Positions 27,871 to 41,040 of a stretch of 64,000 bases of DNA are shown here, piece by piece; the first letter of the stretch is position 1; every line of letters starts with the position of its first letter. The stretch covers positions 44,225,191-44,289,190 of the forward strand of contig NC_134278.1 of assembly GCF_949628215.1 (NCBI RefSeq). The letters are read 5' to 3'. The notes under the pieces are model-generated. The model did not search any database. It was not told where the DNA came from and saw nothing but the letters and a program-made list of their open reading frames with translations. The position numbers and the translations under genes are program-made. Source of the DNA: Phalacrocorax aristotelis (taxonomy: Eukaryota > Chordata > Aves > Suliformes > Phalacrocoracidae).

Positions 27871-28040
27871 AATCCCCACAACCTCTCAGCAAGTTGACTG
27901 TCATTATTTCCATTTTATAGATAAACTGCAGCACAGAATAATTAAATACTTCAGTTAAGGTCACACAGTGAGTCTGCTGAAGAAGGGAAAATGGAATCAA
28001 ACTGCTGATTCCCAGTTTGGTTCTTTAGCCACAGAACAGT
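27871..28040 (+). mobile_element. MIR SINE remnant
   Basis: An ancient tRNA-derived MIR element. The core-to-3' wording is clear: ATTATTTCCATTTTATAGAT, AAACTGCAGCACAGAATAATTAAATACTTCAG, AAGGTCACACAGTGAGT, then GGAATCAAACTGCTGATTCCCAGT. This corresponds to the MIR consensus order 'cattttacagatgaggaaactgaggcacagagaggttaagtaacttgcccaaggtcacacag'. MIRs are pan-amniote fossils kept at low copy in birds. Ends are approximate. Confidence 0.72.
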
Positions 28041-31000
28041 CTTTTTCTGCAACATCTCTCTCACTCATGATACATCTCATGCATAGTCTAAATTAGAAGC
28101 ATCATTAAGAAGGGAAGTTAATTACCTTCTCTCCTTTAAAAACCATTTGCTGATTTTAATATTGAATACATTCAAGTAGCTTTCTCATGTGATTATGATG
28201 GCAAAAAATCCAAACACAAATCTGAAAATAATCATGCTGTTTCTCCATGTTTTCGTGGTATAAACAGCCAATAACACCCACAGAAACTTTATTAAGTCAA
28301 AGATTAACAAATATGGGGGTTTAATTGGATTCCGTTTTCAAACATATCAAAGCCTTAAAAGACTAGCATTCTTCTTCATGACATTTTAAGTGAACCTGTT
28401 GTTATGAAAATTAAGGCACTGTTTGAACCAACAAAAACTGCATTTTTCTAGAGAAATGGGAGGGCAGTTTTTTAAAGCACCTTATATAACAATTTATAAA
28501 ATCTCATTTTCAAAAGAAAGCACAAGGTATGAAGAGGGCAAAATTTGAAGGTATGAATGTTAATCACTGAACAGTACCAAGAAACTTTAGAAAATTCCCC
28601 TGGCACATTAGCTGAATTTTTAGTCTCTAATATAAAAGGAAAACATTTGACCTATAGGCATTTCTGGAAATTTTTCATTTAGAGCCTGAAGAGTCAGGGA
28701 CCTAGGCATCTACTTCACGTTCTTAAATGCAAACATTTAGGCACCTGTGAGACACTACACTCTCTCAGCCATGTAGGCTTCCCATGTCCAGAGACTTCTG
28801 CATCCAAGTTTTGGTCTGTAAAGGCTTCAGCATAAAAGTCCACTGTCTCCTGAGCTCTGGGAAAACCACGCAGCTTTCTACCATGACCGAGCTGTCCAAA
28901 GCCTAGGGGTATCCCATTACCCTGCTAGGATCCCCAAGTCAAAATGGTTTCTCCCCATGCTACCTGCATACTCGGACCCCACCACCATATTTGGAGCGTG
29001 CATGAACTTCACGAGTCAGCTTGGAGAGAGGGAAAGTATATCTGTTTAACATGTAGCTAAAAGTACTTACCTACAACGTCCCAAGATATGGTTAAAACAT
29101 GGGGTTTGTTTGGTTTGTTGGGTTTTTTTTGAAGTTTTGAAGCAGGGATTTACACATTCTGCAGACTCTCACGTGAAGCTGCCATGTTCTAGGATACACC
29201 ACAGATGGAGGATGCTAGTCTCCACAGCTACAGTGTTTTGGTCACATTCATGTTCTGCTACAGTAGTCAGGTATTTAAATTTCACCCTGGGATGCACAAA
29301 GACCTTTATTTCTGAATGCCTCCTTACAGCTTAGTTGTTAGGCCTCTTTCCTGGAAGATAGGAAACCAGATCAAACACAGAAGGGATTTGGATTTGATTC
29401 TCCAGTTTTCCAGAACAGTGTTATAGGCAGCTGTTCCTTACATCCCCTACCTGCCAACCCAGAAAGAACTGACCTTACTTTATCCACTTGACTCCAAAAG
29501 AGGATTAATGACTCTACATCCCAAGGGGAAATAAGAAATAAGCATCTACTCTCTTATCTTATGATAAGCTGAATTATTTACTGAGACCACTGTCTCTCTC
29601 TTCTAATATGAGGAGAAGATTATACAACCAGCTTAGAATAGATATCTAACTTTTAGGGGATTGAAGTCCCGATTAAAATGTCTAGGCTAGTTTTGAAAGT
29701 GGTAATGGATTTCTAAAGCAGGTAGGTGATAGGTGCTTTTGAAAAGTGTGCCCTTAGTAATTCTGCAAATGGGACCCTAATTCATTTCACTAAGCTTCCT
29801 TTTTTAACTTGGGACTTTGCAGAATTGTGCAACATATTCTGCAAGCTAGATTCAGTATTTCCATTTTTCAAGGAAGGATTCTATAAGAAAGTTAAGATAT
29901 ACAGCAATAGCTTAAATTATACCTGTTTTCAAAACCAGTAGGATGTATTAATGAGGAATTTTAATGTGGCCATCATTATGAGGTGCAAATTCTAAAAGTT
30001 AATTTTTTTCTGTGTAGAGGAGTTCCATTAAAATTCATTGGCTTTATTTAATTTCTAGTCTAAAATTCAGTGATTTTCTTATACTCTGTAAAACTGTTAC
30101 AAAATACTATATAAGAAGCTTTAAAAAGTTAGTTTTATATGTAAGTCTCTGCAGAAAGGAATGGAAACACTTGCTGACCCCTAATGTTTAATCTTCAGGT
30201 TGTCACAACATCATTTCTTTTTCCTTGGCTCTTTCTTTTTTAGAATGTTCTTACAGGTTTGCAATGGACAATTTCAGAATTACTATACAGAAAAGGGGTA
30301 ACCTGTGATCACAGCTGCAATTACTATGTCATTAAAAGAATAGCACTGAACTGGAAATCATGATTTGGGGAAATAATCTGAAGTATCTGAGAGAAGAGAA
30401 CTAAGGAAGGAAGGAAGGGTAAATTTTACCTGGGGGATAGTAAAGTCCACCACAAGCAGAAACTTTATAATCCTTTCCAAAAGATTTCTTTCATATTTTC
30501 TCTTAATAGCAACATGTCACAATAGCATAATACAATAGTAACATGCAGTGAGGAGTTAACATGGGGCAGAGCTCTGTAAATACATATTTTTTTACAAATG
30601 CATAACTGTCACAGTCTCCTTTTTTTTTAGCTTCTTTTTTTTTTAGATCCATGCCAGCTAGAAAGCATTTGAAAGACCTCTAAAAGTAATGAACAGGTGA
30701 GCAAAGACTGCTGATACTACCTACTCCTCTATTTCAGAAAATAGAATGAAATATTTCGTCATTTTCCTGTGATGAATATATCTTTACTTAACATTTGCTT
30801 TTTTTATAGCATATTGATTGTTATTTCACAAAGTCTCTAAATATATGATATACAGAGGGAGAGGAAATGTAAAAATAATAGCTGTACTGCATGTCTGCTT
30901 GGAGTGTATTTACTTACTCTGCTTTTCCTCTGTATCCATCAGTATTATTCATCCCTTCTTTATATCATCTCAGGACTAAGAACTTCTTCTTCCAGGTATT

Positions 31001-34000
31001 CAAGTCATACCAGAAAAGAGGTTGTTTTCTACCAACCTAAAAAGCTCAGTGTCCACCAAAGAAAGTGCATGGCAATCCTTCAGATGGCAAAGCATTTACA
31101 CACAAGTGTTATGCAGTGTATTGTTACTGATACATGACTTCTGTGAGCACAGTTCTGGCCTTATTGTCCTTTTGCACAAGTTCATAGAAGTGCCAATGAA
31201 CAGTTCATAAGGACTTCCACGATGTCTGTGCTGTGTAAGATCTATGCTGTGTAGCTGCTCTGGCCACATTCAAGAAGTGAGCCAGCTCTTCTCTGGGCTC
31301 TGTTTAAGGGCATCAGCATAGCCAGGCCTCCCGAAGGCATGCTGAGGGGTTGGGTACGTTAGCTCAGATAGACTATGGCTTGTGTTCATATGATATCTGA
31401 ACTAAAATTATTTACTTTGGGCTTATTTGGAGGGCAAACATGCTGAGGCTATATTCTGATGATATGGACCTACCAGTGGTGCAAATCAGTGTTTCTTCTG
31501 CAATCAGTACAACCAACTTCGTGCACTTGACATGACACTGATATTAGGAAGTAATTTGATAGATCACATTTTGCTTTTTATTTTTCCAGTCTGCTGGATC
31601 TCATCTGTGCTGATTTGCAAGCCCAAAGGCATCACAGATCCCAATTACTCACTTAACAGAGGATTCAGTCAGTGCAAGGGAACCAGTCTTAGTTACACGA
31701 TAATTTCTCTGCGTACTTTCAGAATACTGTACAAAGAAGGTGAGTCTCTTTAAATCCATTTTATGTTTGAGAAAACTAAATCAGGCATAAGATCTGACTT
31801 GCCAGTGTCACTATCACCTGCACCACCATTCAGGCAAAACAGGTACAGTGTCATCCACACTGAAACTCTGAGCATCCTCCTAATATGTTGCTCTCATTTC
31901 CAATCTCTGTCAAAACTGCCATCATAGCTTCTTTTTTACGGTAGTCTAAAGTGTGCTTGTCTGTGTAAAGGGATCAAATGTTTTAAATGTGTAAATGACT
32001 TTACACTGAGATAAAATTCTCCCTGTTGGTCTAGAGGGAGATTTTATTAATATAAGATAAATCTTTCATTCATAGCAAAATTTAATACCAGCCCAGTCAT
32101 TATGCTTTCCACAGTTATTCTGAAAAAGAGGCTTGTTTACAGGCAACAGCTCTGTCTAACTATGCCTTAGAGATACCGGCATTTCCAAACCTATGCTATA
32201 ACAGTCAGCAGTTCCTTTGGGAGCAATGTTAAAAACTGATACCTTGATTAAGTAATAAGACTGAGAATCAGAGGAAAATCTGTGGAAGAGACCAGAATGT
32301 GAATGGGGTGTACATGTGCGTTCGGGAAGGCTCGCTGCAGGTCAATGTCCTATTCTGAACAGACAGTTCTGATGGTTGAGGATGAGGTTCTTGCGCAAGA
32401 ACAGATCCCAAAACTGAGAGCTCTGTAAGCATGCTGACTTCTTTTTTTGAATTAAATAAGAAAAGAGACACTTTTAGCTATTTATAGCATAAGTAGCTCT
32501 GAAATATCTTCTTTCATTTCAGCATATCTTTCCCCAGCAGAATAAAAGTTCTATGCATTTTTGCACTACCACAAAATAAACCTGTTCTTCATCTTTCTTC
32601 ATGTTTCAGCAGTGGGGACAGGGATTTTAGAGTTGCTGGCAAACCACAGGCATTGCTTTCTTCACCAAATGGCAACCCTGTACAGACAGCAGTGGTATAC
32701 TGTTCTCAGGGAAAAGAAAAGCCTAAACAGGAGTCTTTGTTTTACCAGTGTCATAGTCCTGGAGTACTCAAGAAAGGATAGGACTCTCCGATAATCATGT
32801 ATCATTTTAGAAGAGAAACAAAAAACCCCAAACAAACACAAAATTCTGCAGAAAAATGCCTCACAGCACACACTAACTAGCACAGCCCTAACATGCAGTA
32901 AAACAGCACAGGAGCATCTAATCAATGGCAAATTTCTCTAAATTATAGCAGTCATCCTGTGACAGTAATAGAGCTAAAGCAGTTCAGACCATATCCATTC
33001 CACATCTCTGATGAGTTCCCAAATACAGAAAATATCACCCAAACATTTTTCTGCTCTGGGCCTACTCAATTGCTAAACCAGTTCCTAATGAAGCATTGCA
33101 GCCAACTGTATTCAGCATCATTTTGCTGCAGACACAAAGTAGTCTGCAGTCATGGTTCAAATCCATGTGGCATCAAAAGGAAAGAAAAAAAAAAAAAATA
33201 ACAGAGAAAAAGCATTTGTTTGAGGCTATTTCAAAACTTCCACATTAAAAGTCCTCTGCCCTGAGAGAACAAAAAGCAAGTTCTGTATTGGAAGTACTGA
33301 ACAGTGAAACTCAGGAGCTACTTTCCCACAGTCCCATAATAGGATTTCTTGTAATCAGTACTGTATTTTTTTCATCTTAGTTTTTGGAATACACCAGGTT
33401 ACTTTTTCAAGCTTTGCTCTACAGCTGTGATTGCTAGAAATTTATTTCCTTGGGAAAATGGAAGCTCTGTGTGTTCACAGTGCTGCGTTACCCAGGAACC
33501 TAAGGCTTTCTGGGTTTAGGCTTGAATAAAAATCAACTAGTGAAAACATTTCTTCTCCTAAGTCTATGGTGTGGGAATTTTTTGTGTGTGTGAATTCATA
33601 TGCACGTATGCAAGCATAACAGGCATCAATTTATTGTTTTGCTGTTTCTTTACCATCACTCAGTGTTATGGGGTTCCAGGGGTGAGGTGCACTGAAGTCT
33701 GGCAATGCTCATCTATATTTAACTGCTCCTTAACAGCTATCTAAGCCAGAGCAGTTCACAGTGATGTGTACTTTCCTGCCATGTTTAGCTGTTCAGATTA
33801 ATGTTCTACAGTGCAGTTGGGATGTTGAACAAGCTAGGGTTATTTAGAGATGTTGTTCTGCTGCTTGATTGCCATAATGCTACTTCCCTCATCAGAGACA
33901 TTTTGATTGGAAATCTGCAGTATGAGTCACAAAGGACAATGTTGATGTAATTAGGGTGCTAAAATGACAGTGACAGAGTGTTAGTCGAGCTGTGGGAATG

Positions 34001-37000
34001 ACATTCAAATACTGGGTTTCATACTCTGTATTTACAATGGAAATATACCTTCAGACTTATGGTGCACGGTAGCAAATGTCTGCCACAGTTATCACAGAGA
34101 AAATGAGACTTATTATTCAGGGAGTAACAACAACTTTCAAAGCTGCCAAGCAAAAGGCAAAGTGTTGATGACTGAGGACAAGGAAAGCCCACATCTGTGG
34201 GATGTGTGCCTCTAAACTTTTGCCCTTAGAAGAAAGTCCTTCTGTCACCCCTCCTCAACCCTCCATTTAGAATTATTCCGCTTAGGAGGTTTTCCATTAA
34301 AGTCAAAAGAGAGAAGGCCAAAAACTGCCTTCACTGTACCATTTATTCAGCAAAGTACTCTTGCTTTGCTTTATCTAAGTGATTTTTCTCCTCAGCAGCT
34401 ACAGCAGGAATGACTTTAGTGTGCTGTATTCAGTTTAGTATTGGTATTAGTTATTCTCTATATCATTCTGTGGCTTTGTTTATTATGCTGCTTTTTATGG
34501 CATTATAGCATGACTGGTTTGGAATATAGACATCTTGAATAGCTTAGTGGTCATACTTATACCGTAGCCAACCATTAGGGAAACTTCAAGAACAGTGATT
34601 CCCAACGGGTAAGATAAAAAGCATGTTAAAAGTGAGGCCCAGCATGGAGTCCCACTAAACATTAGAGCAGGCCAGTGCAGGGCTCTGGAACTGGCATACT
34701 GAGGAACACGGCAAAAAGGGATGTGGTGGTTCAGAGCAGCATCATTTGGTGGCAGAGCTGTCACCTGCATCCAGAGTCTTCCAGAAGACCTTAGAAGCAG
34801 GGCAGGGAGGGAAATGGGGTTGGAAGCAGGCAGAGCTGAACACAGTTGGAAGAACATAATGCTTCTTATTTCAAATGAGGCGTTTACATAGTAATCTACA
34901 GGAAGCCTACAATCATAGGTCCAGAAAATGTATGCAAACCACCAGTGTTATAATCAAATTCACGGGATTTTAATTCATGCTCATTAATTGGACAAAGGTT
35001 TCACATGAAAGCATCAGTGGTCTGGATCCTGCAGACTTTTTTAATTCGGAGTGTCTGCTGCTGGGGGAACAAGGAATAACTCTAGTAATGAATAATGAGC
35101 AGAGTGAGGCTGGTATGAAATGCATGTAAGATTAAGAAAGAAGACTTCAGAAAATGTCAGGGATGTAATACATGCTATACCATGTCTCCATGAAGGTAAC
35201 TGTAGCACCCTTAGTCAAGTATACACTTGTAGGCATGGTAATTAATTCTGCATAGCAAATAACAGAGTAAAGGCATGGTACTTCAAGTCTGAACCCATTT
35301 TAAATAACAGAGTAGGACATATACATAGTGTTAAATGTCTTTAATAAACAAACAGCACTATCAAGAAACTGCCTCTATTCTTCCGTCTTTACTCTGGGTA
35401 AGCCTGGAGGTCCTGTCTTTCCTGAACACCCTTGAAGTCCTAAGGCTTCCAGTTCCTTATCTAGTACTAGTTCTCTGAGCACTGATAATCTTTCCCCTCA
35501 CTCAGAGGAGTAGAGTACCATAAGGAAAAAATGTACTGCTTCCAGGTGCTTTTCTCCCAGTCTTCTCATGGGCTTTTATTCAGCAATTTCCAATTATGTA
35601 ACAGTTGTTTTTTGATTAACATGCTGGGCCCTATCAAGAACACTCAAATTTCCATTGATCTGCCTTAAAATAGCAAATGCATAGAAAATAGTGAACTCTA
35701 AATAAGGACAAAGGACAGGAAAAGCAACATTGCCAGTATTATTTGGTTAGTTCAGTAAATTGTTAGGATGTTGCTGGAGCTGCCAGATTCCTGTAATTTT
35801 TGCTAACTCTGAGAAATGAAAAGGGTATGACATTGCCCCAGAAAGGACCAAAGTAAAGATGGAAACAGGATCAGAGGATGAAGAAAAAGGAACAATAGAT
35901 GTAGAAGGAAAAATTAAGAGGCAATTAAGAGAGGGGCTTGAGGCTGTTCTCTGTAAGAATCGTGATGTCTGAGACTGAGACCATGAAACTCTCACCATGG
36001 TCATGCTGTTAGTAGAGATGACTAGTATAGGACCAATGAGGAGACTGAAATTTTCATAAGGTATCTTACATGTGCGTGTTACAGGTACAATCTCTTTGAG
36101 GCAGATCCTTCAAGGCATACTTACCTAAAAACTTAGGGGACACTGGGAAGCATGTCACTCCTGTGGGTCCTTGCTGCTAGAGCAACAGTTCCTGGATTGT
36201 CTCCTAATGGAAACTACTAATTATTCAGATTGTGTTGAGGTGAGATGTATTTCTTCCACCCTTGCTTTTTCTTTAGAAAGTAATGCAGTTGTACAGCTCA
36301 GGAGAAAGATGTGATGCTGTTGCCATATCCCATCCTGACAGCACGTGACAGTGTGTACCTGTCCTCCAGGCTTGACAGAGGATGAGAGATCTTGCAGCCA
36401 TTAATGGTATCGTAAATTGATAGCTGGAAGGATTTCTTGTCCTCTGCAAAATTTTGTGATGTTGAAAATGTTCTCATTTTTGTCAGGGCAAAATTGAAAT
36501 CTTTCAAACCATTCCCTCCCTAATGAGGTCTGCTGGTATTAAAGCAGCTATGGGCTTCCCTGAAAATTTATTCAAAATCTGATTACAAATATCCCTGAGA
36601 AAATGTTAACAAACCTGACATTCTTGATTTAAATTTTTGTTTTGACAAACCGATAAAAAACTGAACACAAAAAAAATTTAAACATTTTGTGATCAAGTCT
36701 CCTTGAACTTTCATAGACCAAAATAAAGTTTTATGCCCAGTACATCAGAATCTAAAACCATTTGAGAACTAATGCATGGAGGGAGAATAGGAAACAAAGG
36801 GCACTTAATTCACCTCGTCCAATGAAAACAAGAAAATAATTTCCACCTCAGTTTGCAGTTACTGTCCAGTAAATCTGAGTTTGTCCTCAAGACAAACAGA
36901 GAACAACAGCTTATACACAGCAGGAATTTGTAAAAGAAATAGAAAAATATTTCCTCTGCATTTCAAACAATAATAGCTATGGAAACATTTCTTTTGTTCT

Positions 37001-39973
37001 TAGGCTTTGTAAATCAAGGTATTCCAAACCTAAATTCTGTGCCATATTTGCCTGAACACTATTCCTTTTATGTAATTTCCCTTATATGTGGCAGTTAAAT
37101 AAAACAGTGATGTAAAATCCCAACGGAAAAATAAATCTAGCTAGAGCAATCATACTATCAACACATCAGCTCTGCAAAACTCTGTCTTGCTTCCTTGCAC
37201 AAAATGACAATTTAAAGTATCTTTCCAGAAGACTCCTGGGAGATTATTGTATTTTATTCTCTATTTAGAAAAAAAAATCTTTGAGAACCTGTTAGAAGTC
37301 TCCTAGTGAAATACTTACAGTTCAGTTCAGCATTATACACCAGTTTCAGAGAGGCTGAAATGTAATTTATTTCGTGTAACTTTCATCAGCAAGTAAAGGT
37401 CATCCATCCAAAACGAGCTTCTCCGGATGCACAGATTTCTTTGGTTATCATCTTAAATAACACAGAAGTGGAGTCAAATTCCAATATCTGTCAATCGCAC
37501 ACAAGTTCTGTTAAGTAATCTTTTACTTTCTGTTTAAATGCTTACACCATGGTCATTGAATAAACACTTGCCTGGCATTCAAACAAACAGCTTAAATCAA
37601 GAAGGCTGCCTTTAAACTGTAAGGAATTTTCTAAATATCTCATGAGTACCTAAAAAACTATATTTTCCAGTTAATACTACATTATTTGGAATCTAGAAAA
37701 AATATTCTGCATATTGTTGCATCTCTAAAAATCCAAAGTAAATCAACTTTTAAAAGAAATCCTTCTCTGATCCTTAACCATAGTCTTTCTCCTCTTCTAT
37801 CATATCAGTTACTAATAGCAGGTGTCACTGGGAGCTCACTAGGAACTACAGAGAAGCACAGAAATGATTTGCAGATACATTAACTATGCCAATATACTGT
37901 TAGGCACACAGCTAATATGTCAGGTTATTTCTATTCCTTTGGCAAACATACCTGGTCTTGGCATATTTTGCTGTTGAGATTGCAAAAAAAAAGAATCAAG
38001 TGTGGTTAATTATTCTTGTGACTTTGTTGCTGTGGTCATTGTCTGCATTAGTGATCTGCTTTGAAGCCATATTGCAATTCTGAAATGGATTTCCTGACTG
38101 CTTCCCCTCACTGTCTGTTGGCTCAGTTCTTAAAGAGATTTAGGTGCGCACAAACTATTTTCCTTTCCAAGAAGTAATCAGAAGATTTGTTTCAAAACTG
38201 CTTCAGAGATTCATGAGGATATTTAGCTCCAAACCAAGGTGAGAGCTGGACCACCCTGGGGTCCTGCAGCACAAATCCTGCCTGCATTCAACACCAGCGC
38301 TTCCAAAACACCCAGAGCTCCTACAGCAGCCTGAAATGGTTCTCACTCTTTATAAAGGGCCATCCACTTTATAACATACCTTGAATATTTTCCTCTCCAC
38401 TGCCAGCTGCCACCAGCAACTACATCTTATCTTTGCCACTCCTTCACCATCCAAGAAATAAATTAATTAATTCACTTCAAATATGTGCTTGAACAGATTG
38501 ACATGAGGTAGAAATGACTCACAGCTAGGTTTCCAGCCTCTGGTTTCTAATGAATATTTCTAGCTTCTAAGAATTTGAAACAATTTTTTTTGTTCTAATT
38601 GTTTAAAGGAAGGAAAATACATCCAGTTAATATGTATATTACATATGGTGTATTTTTCTATTACATAAGCACACATTAGTTGCCACCTGCTGATTATCCC
38701 ATAATGAACATCAAAGACTGAGTTACAAAATCTCCTCCCATCTTCCTATATATTCCTACAATGGCCTCCTTTTTCTGACTTGGCCAAAATTCCTCTAGTG
38801 GTACATCTGTCTGCAGGATGAATAAACCTCTCTTGCTGGAGGTCCCACAATAGGGGTGGGTCACTAAGAGACTGATCCTACACAGAAGCTGAGTTCTGCT
38901 GAAGATACATTTTCCCAGCCAGGCAGCCATTCTCAGCAGTGCTAAGGAAGCAAATTGGATGTGTGGACTCAGGTCACCCTCCTCTCATTCTCACATGCAG
39001 AACAGCAAAGCAACCACCTCTATGAGTACAGAACCATTTAAATAGAATAAATTCCCACGTATTCTACTTACAGTTTAATTTTCCATTTTGGCATTGCAGA
39101 GCATCATTTCAGAACAATAGATAAAACCAGATACTAAGGTGTCAGGCATGACATAGGAACCTGAACAGAGTAACTCAGAATATAAACAGAAGATATATGG
39201 AAAAAACCTTTGAAAGAGCTTATTCTAAAATGTCATTAGATATTTTGGGGTTTTTTTTAAAAAAAAAGATGCACATAAATCTTAGACCTTTGTATTGGCA
39301 GTTAAAATTGATCCACTAGAAATAACAGGTTGAAAACAATTATCATATTTGTCATATTCATGACTCAAAACCTAAAAGCATAGAAAACTTGAAAGATACT
39401 GACTGGTAATAAAAATGAAGCTGATAATCGTTTCTGACACTTAAAATGCAAAAAAGGACAGAATGCAAATGAAAATTAAATTGGATATTAAGAATCCTTT
39501 ATCTTTAGAGCTTTCTATTCATACCAACTATGTCAATAAACATGCTTGTTTGCTCATTAGGAAAGATTCTTGAGTAAATACACCCCATTCCCCCATGACA
39601 TAGTTCATCAGCATCCCAGTGTGAGCAACTGCCTTCTCTTCCTTTTCAGAGTTTTTCCAAAAGTCTAAAGGCAGATTTCCCTTCTCCAGATATGTGTACA
39701 GAGGCCTCATGCATCTCATGCTGTAAATAATCTTCAGGTTTGCAGGATTCAGCCTGCTGCTGTGCTTCTTGCTGAAGTAACTCTTTGAGAGCAATGCTTT
39801 CTTTCATGTCCTCTCTGATAAAAGGGTTAAATTATATAAGAAAGAAAAAAAATTTATTCCTCATATAATAATAATACCCATCTCCACTTTCCGCCTCCTC
39901 TTCCTGTCCACCCCTCCCTGGTTCAGTGCCTCCGTGAATTCCATGCTCTGTTTCTCTCTGTCCTATTTGCCAG
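28041..39973. other. Long non-coding stretch
   Basis: Twelve kilobases with no gene I can support. All frames are under 125 codons, on both strands, without recognisable domains. It contains a weak MIR-like segment at 31751-31812, an A13 run at 33187-33199, and a TAGGCACCT-rich patch near 28700-28760 (see findings). Probably FUT9 intron or upstream flank. Confidence 0.4.
31751..31812 (+). mobile_element. Possible MIR fragment
   Basis: The segment AAATCCATTTTATGTTTGAG, then AAAACTAAATCAGGCATAAG and GACTTGCCAGTGTCAC, follows the order of the MIR core with many substitutions. It is short and diverged, and an alignment to the consensus would be needed to confirm it. Confidence 0.35.
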
Positions 39974-40078
39974 TATGGCAGTAGTAGTCACCCCACTGCC
40001 TTCTGCACCTGCCAGCTGTCTGACTGCAAAGCGGTAGCGCATCTCGTTAGGACCACCGCCTCTGCCCACGTCCAGCAG
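39974..40078 (+). other. Exon-like, CpG-bearing patch (candidate non-coding exon)
   Basis: A 105-bp segment that is richer in G+C and CpG than its surroundings. It is preceded by a pyrimidine-rich tract ending TCCTATTTGCCAG (AG at 39972-39973) and followed by a GT at 40079-40080 in the context CAG|GTTGGG, so it has the outline of an internal exon on the + strand. It could be a non-coding 5' exon of FUT9, but nothing in its sequence identifies it. The minus strand is also open here (39923-40114), so polarity is uncertain. Confidence 0.15.
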
Positions 40079-40126
40079 GTTGGGTAGTAGTTTCCTATAT
40101 ATCCATAAGCACACATGTGTATGTGT

Positions 40127-40294
40127 ATATGCTTACATACATAGAGGTGTATGTAAGGGAATGGATGCAAAAAAATATAAAGCAGAACTGATAAGAGATG
40201 TGTCACGGAATCTAAGAAATTAAGTGTGCTACAAATATCACATAAATGGTGTGTATTTATATACATATGCGTGTGTATATGTATGTAAGCATAT
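40127..40294. repeat. 17-bp inverted repeat flanking 134 bp, in TG/TA-rich DNA
   Basis: The arm 40127-40143 (ATATGCTTACATACATA) is the exact reverse complement of 40278-40294. Both arms sit in alternating purine-pyrimidine DNA (GTGTATGTGTATAT and GTGTGTATATGTATG). This could be the ends of a small foldback element or a product of simple-sequence evolution; the GCTTAC/GTAAGC core in both arms is more specific than a pure microsatellite. Confidence 0.75.
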
Positions 40295-41000
40295 TTTTTA
40301 TTTATAAAATGTTGCAGGTATGAAAACTGAGACACACTTTTAATAGGTGATTAAATATTTCCTAAGGTCAGAGATTGTGTGTGTCTATGTCTAGGTGTGT
40401 ATACAGGAGAATGTTTATTATCTGTAACTTGTTCTAGCTTTTAGATCCCCTGAGCTCTGACTTACATGTCTTGCTTTCTCCTGAGTTGCCTTAGGTTTTT
40501 CGTTTCTAAGTTAACTTTAATCACAAAGGAATAGCTTTTGAGCTCTTTTCTGACTTCTTACATGTTGCTGCAACCAGCTGAAAGAACAAAACCCTAACCA
40601 GGCTGAAATTAATAGAAGATTTCCCAGTCTTTCTGTGAGCAAGATTTCATCTCTGATACTTCTTGTCTTTCAGCAAATCCAGCTTTGCTGACAGTTTCAA
40701 GTATAGTTCTGAAAAAGGGTTGTGGTTTTTCTTATTGTACAGATCAAGGGGTCATTGACTTAAATCTGATTAAATCTTCAATTTCCCTTTACTAACTTAC
40801 TGCAATCAAGAAGATTAGGATGTGTTTTCAGAGATTTGAAACAAAGATGCATGCCAGAGATATCTGATCTGAATAAATGTGGTATGACTAGTTTCTGGTG
40901 ACAATTGTTTGAAGGAAAATATTCTATCCCACAGACTCAACTGTTTTGATGTGAATTGAAGTCATCATTGTCAAATATCTGTAAAAACTTTATGATATTG

Positions 41001-41040
41001 CGGAAATCACTTTATCACTCTGGGACTTCATTTCCATCCC
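41001..41040 (+). mobile_element. Possible MIR fragment (5' core)
   Basis: CGGAAATCACTTTATCACTC, then TGGGACTTCATTTCCATCCC resembles the MIR segment 'aagtcacttaacctctctgggcctcagtttcctcatc'. Only about 40 bp is recognisable. Confidence 0.35.

Noticed and set aside
34495-34857. 120-codon minus-strand frame
   Set aside because: Low-information composition, no domain recognised, and the region shows no exon-like boundaries.
40029-40065. tRNA-like wording GCGGTAGCGCATCTCG
   Set aside because: Only a D-arm-like string is present. I could not find an acceptor stem, anticodon arm or a GGTTCGAATCC-type B box in the right place.
39988-40335. 115-codon minus-strand frame rich in H, I, Y
   Set aside because: Its IHIHTH-like stretches come from the TG/TA simple-sequence DNA, so it is an artefact.
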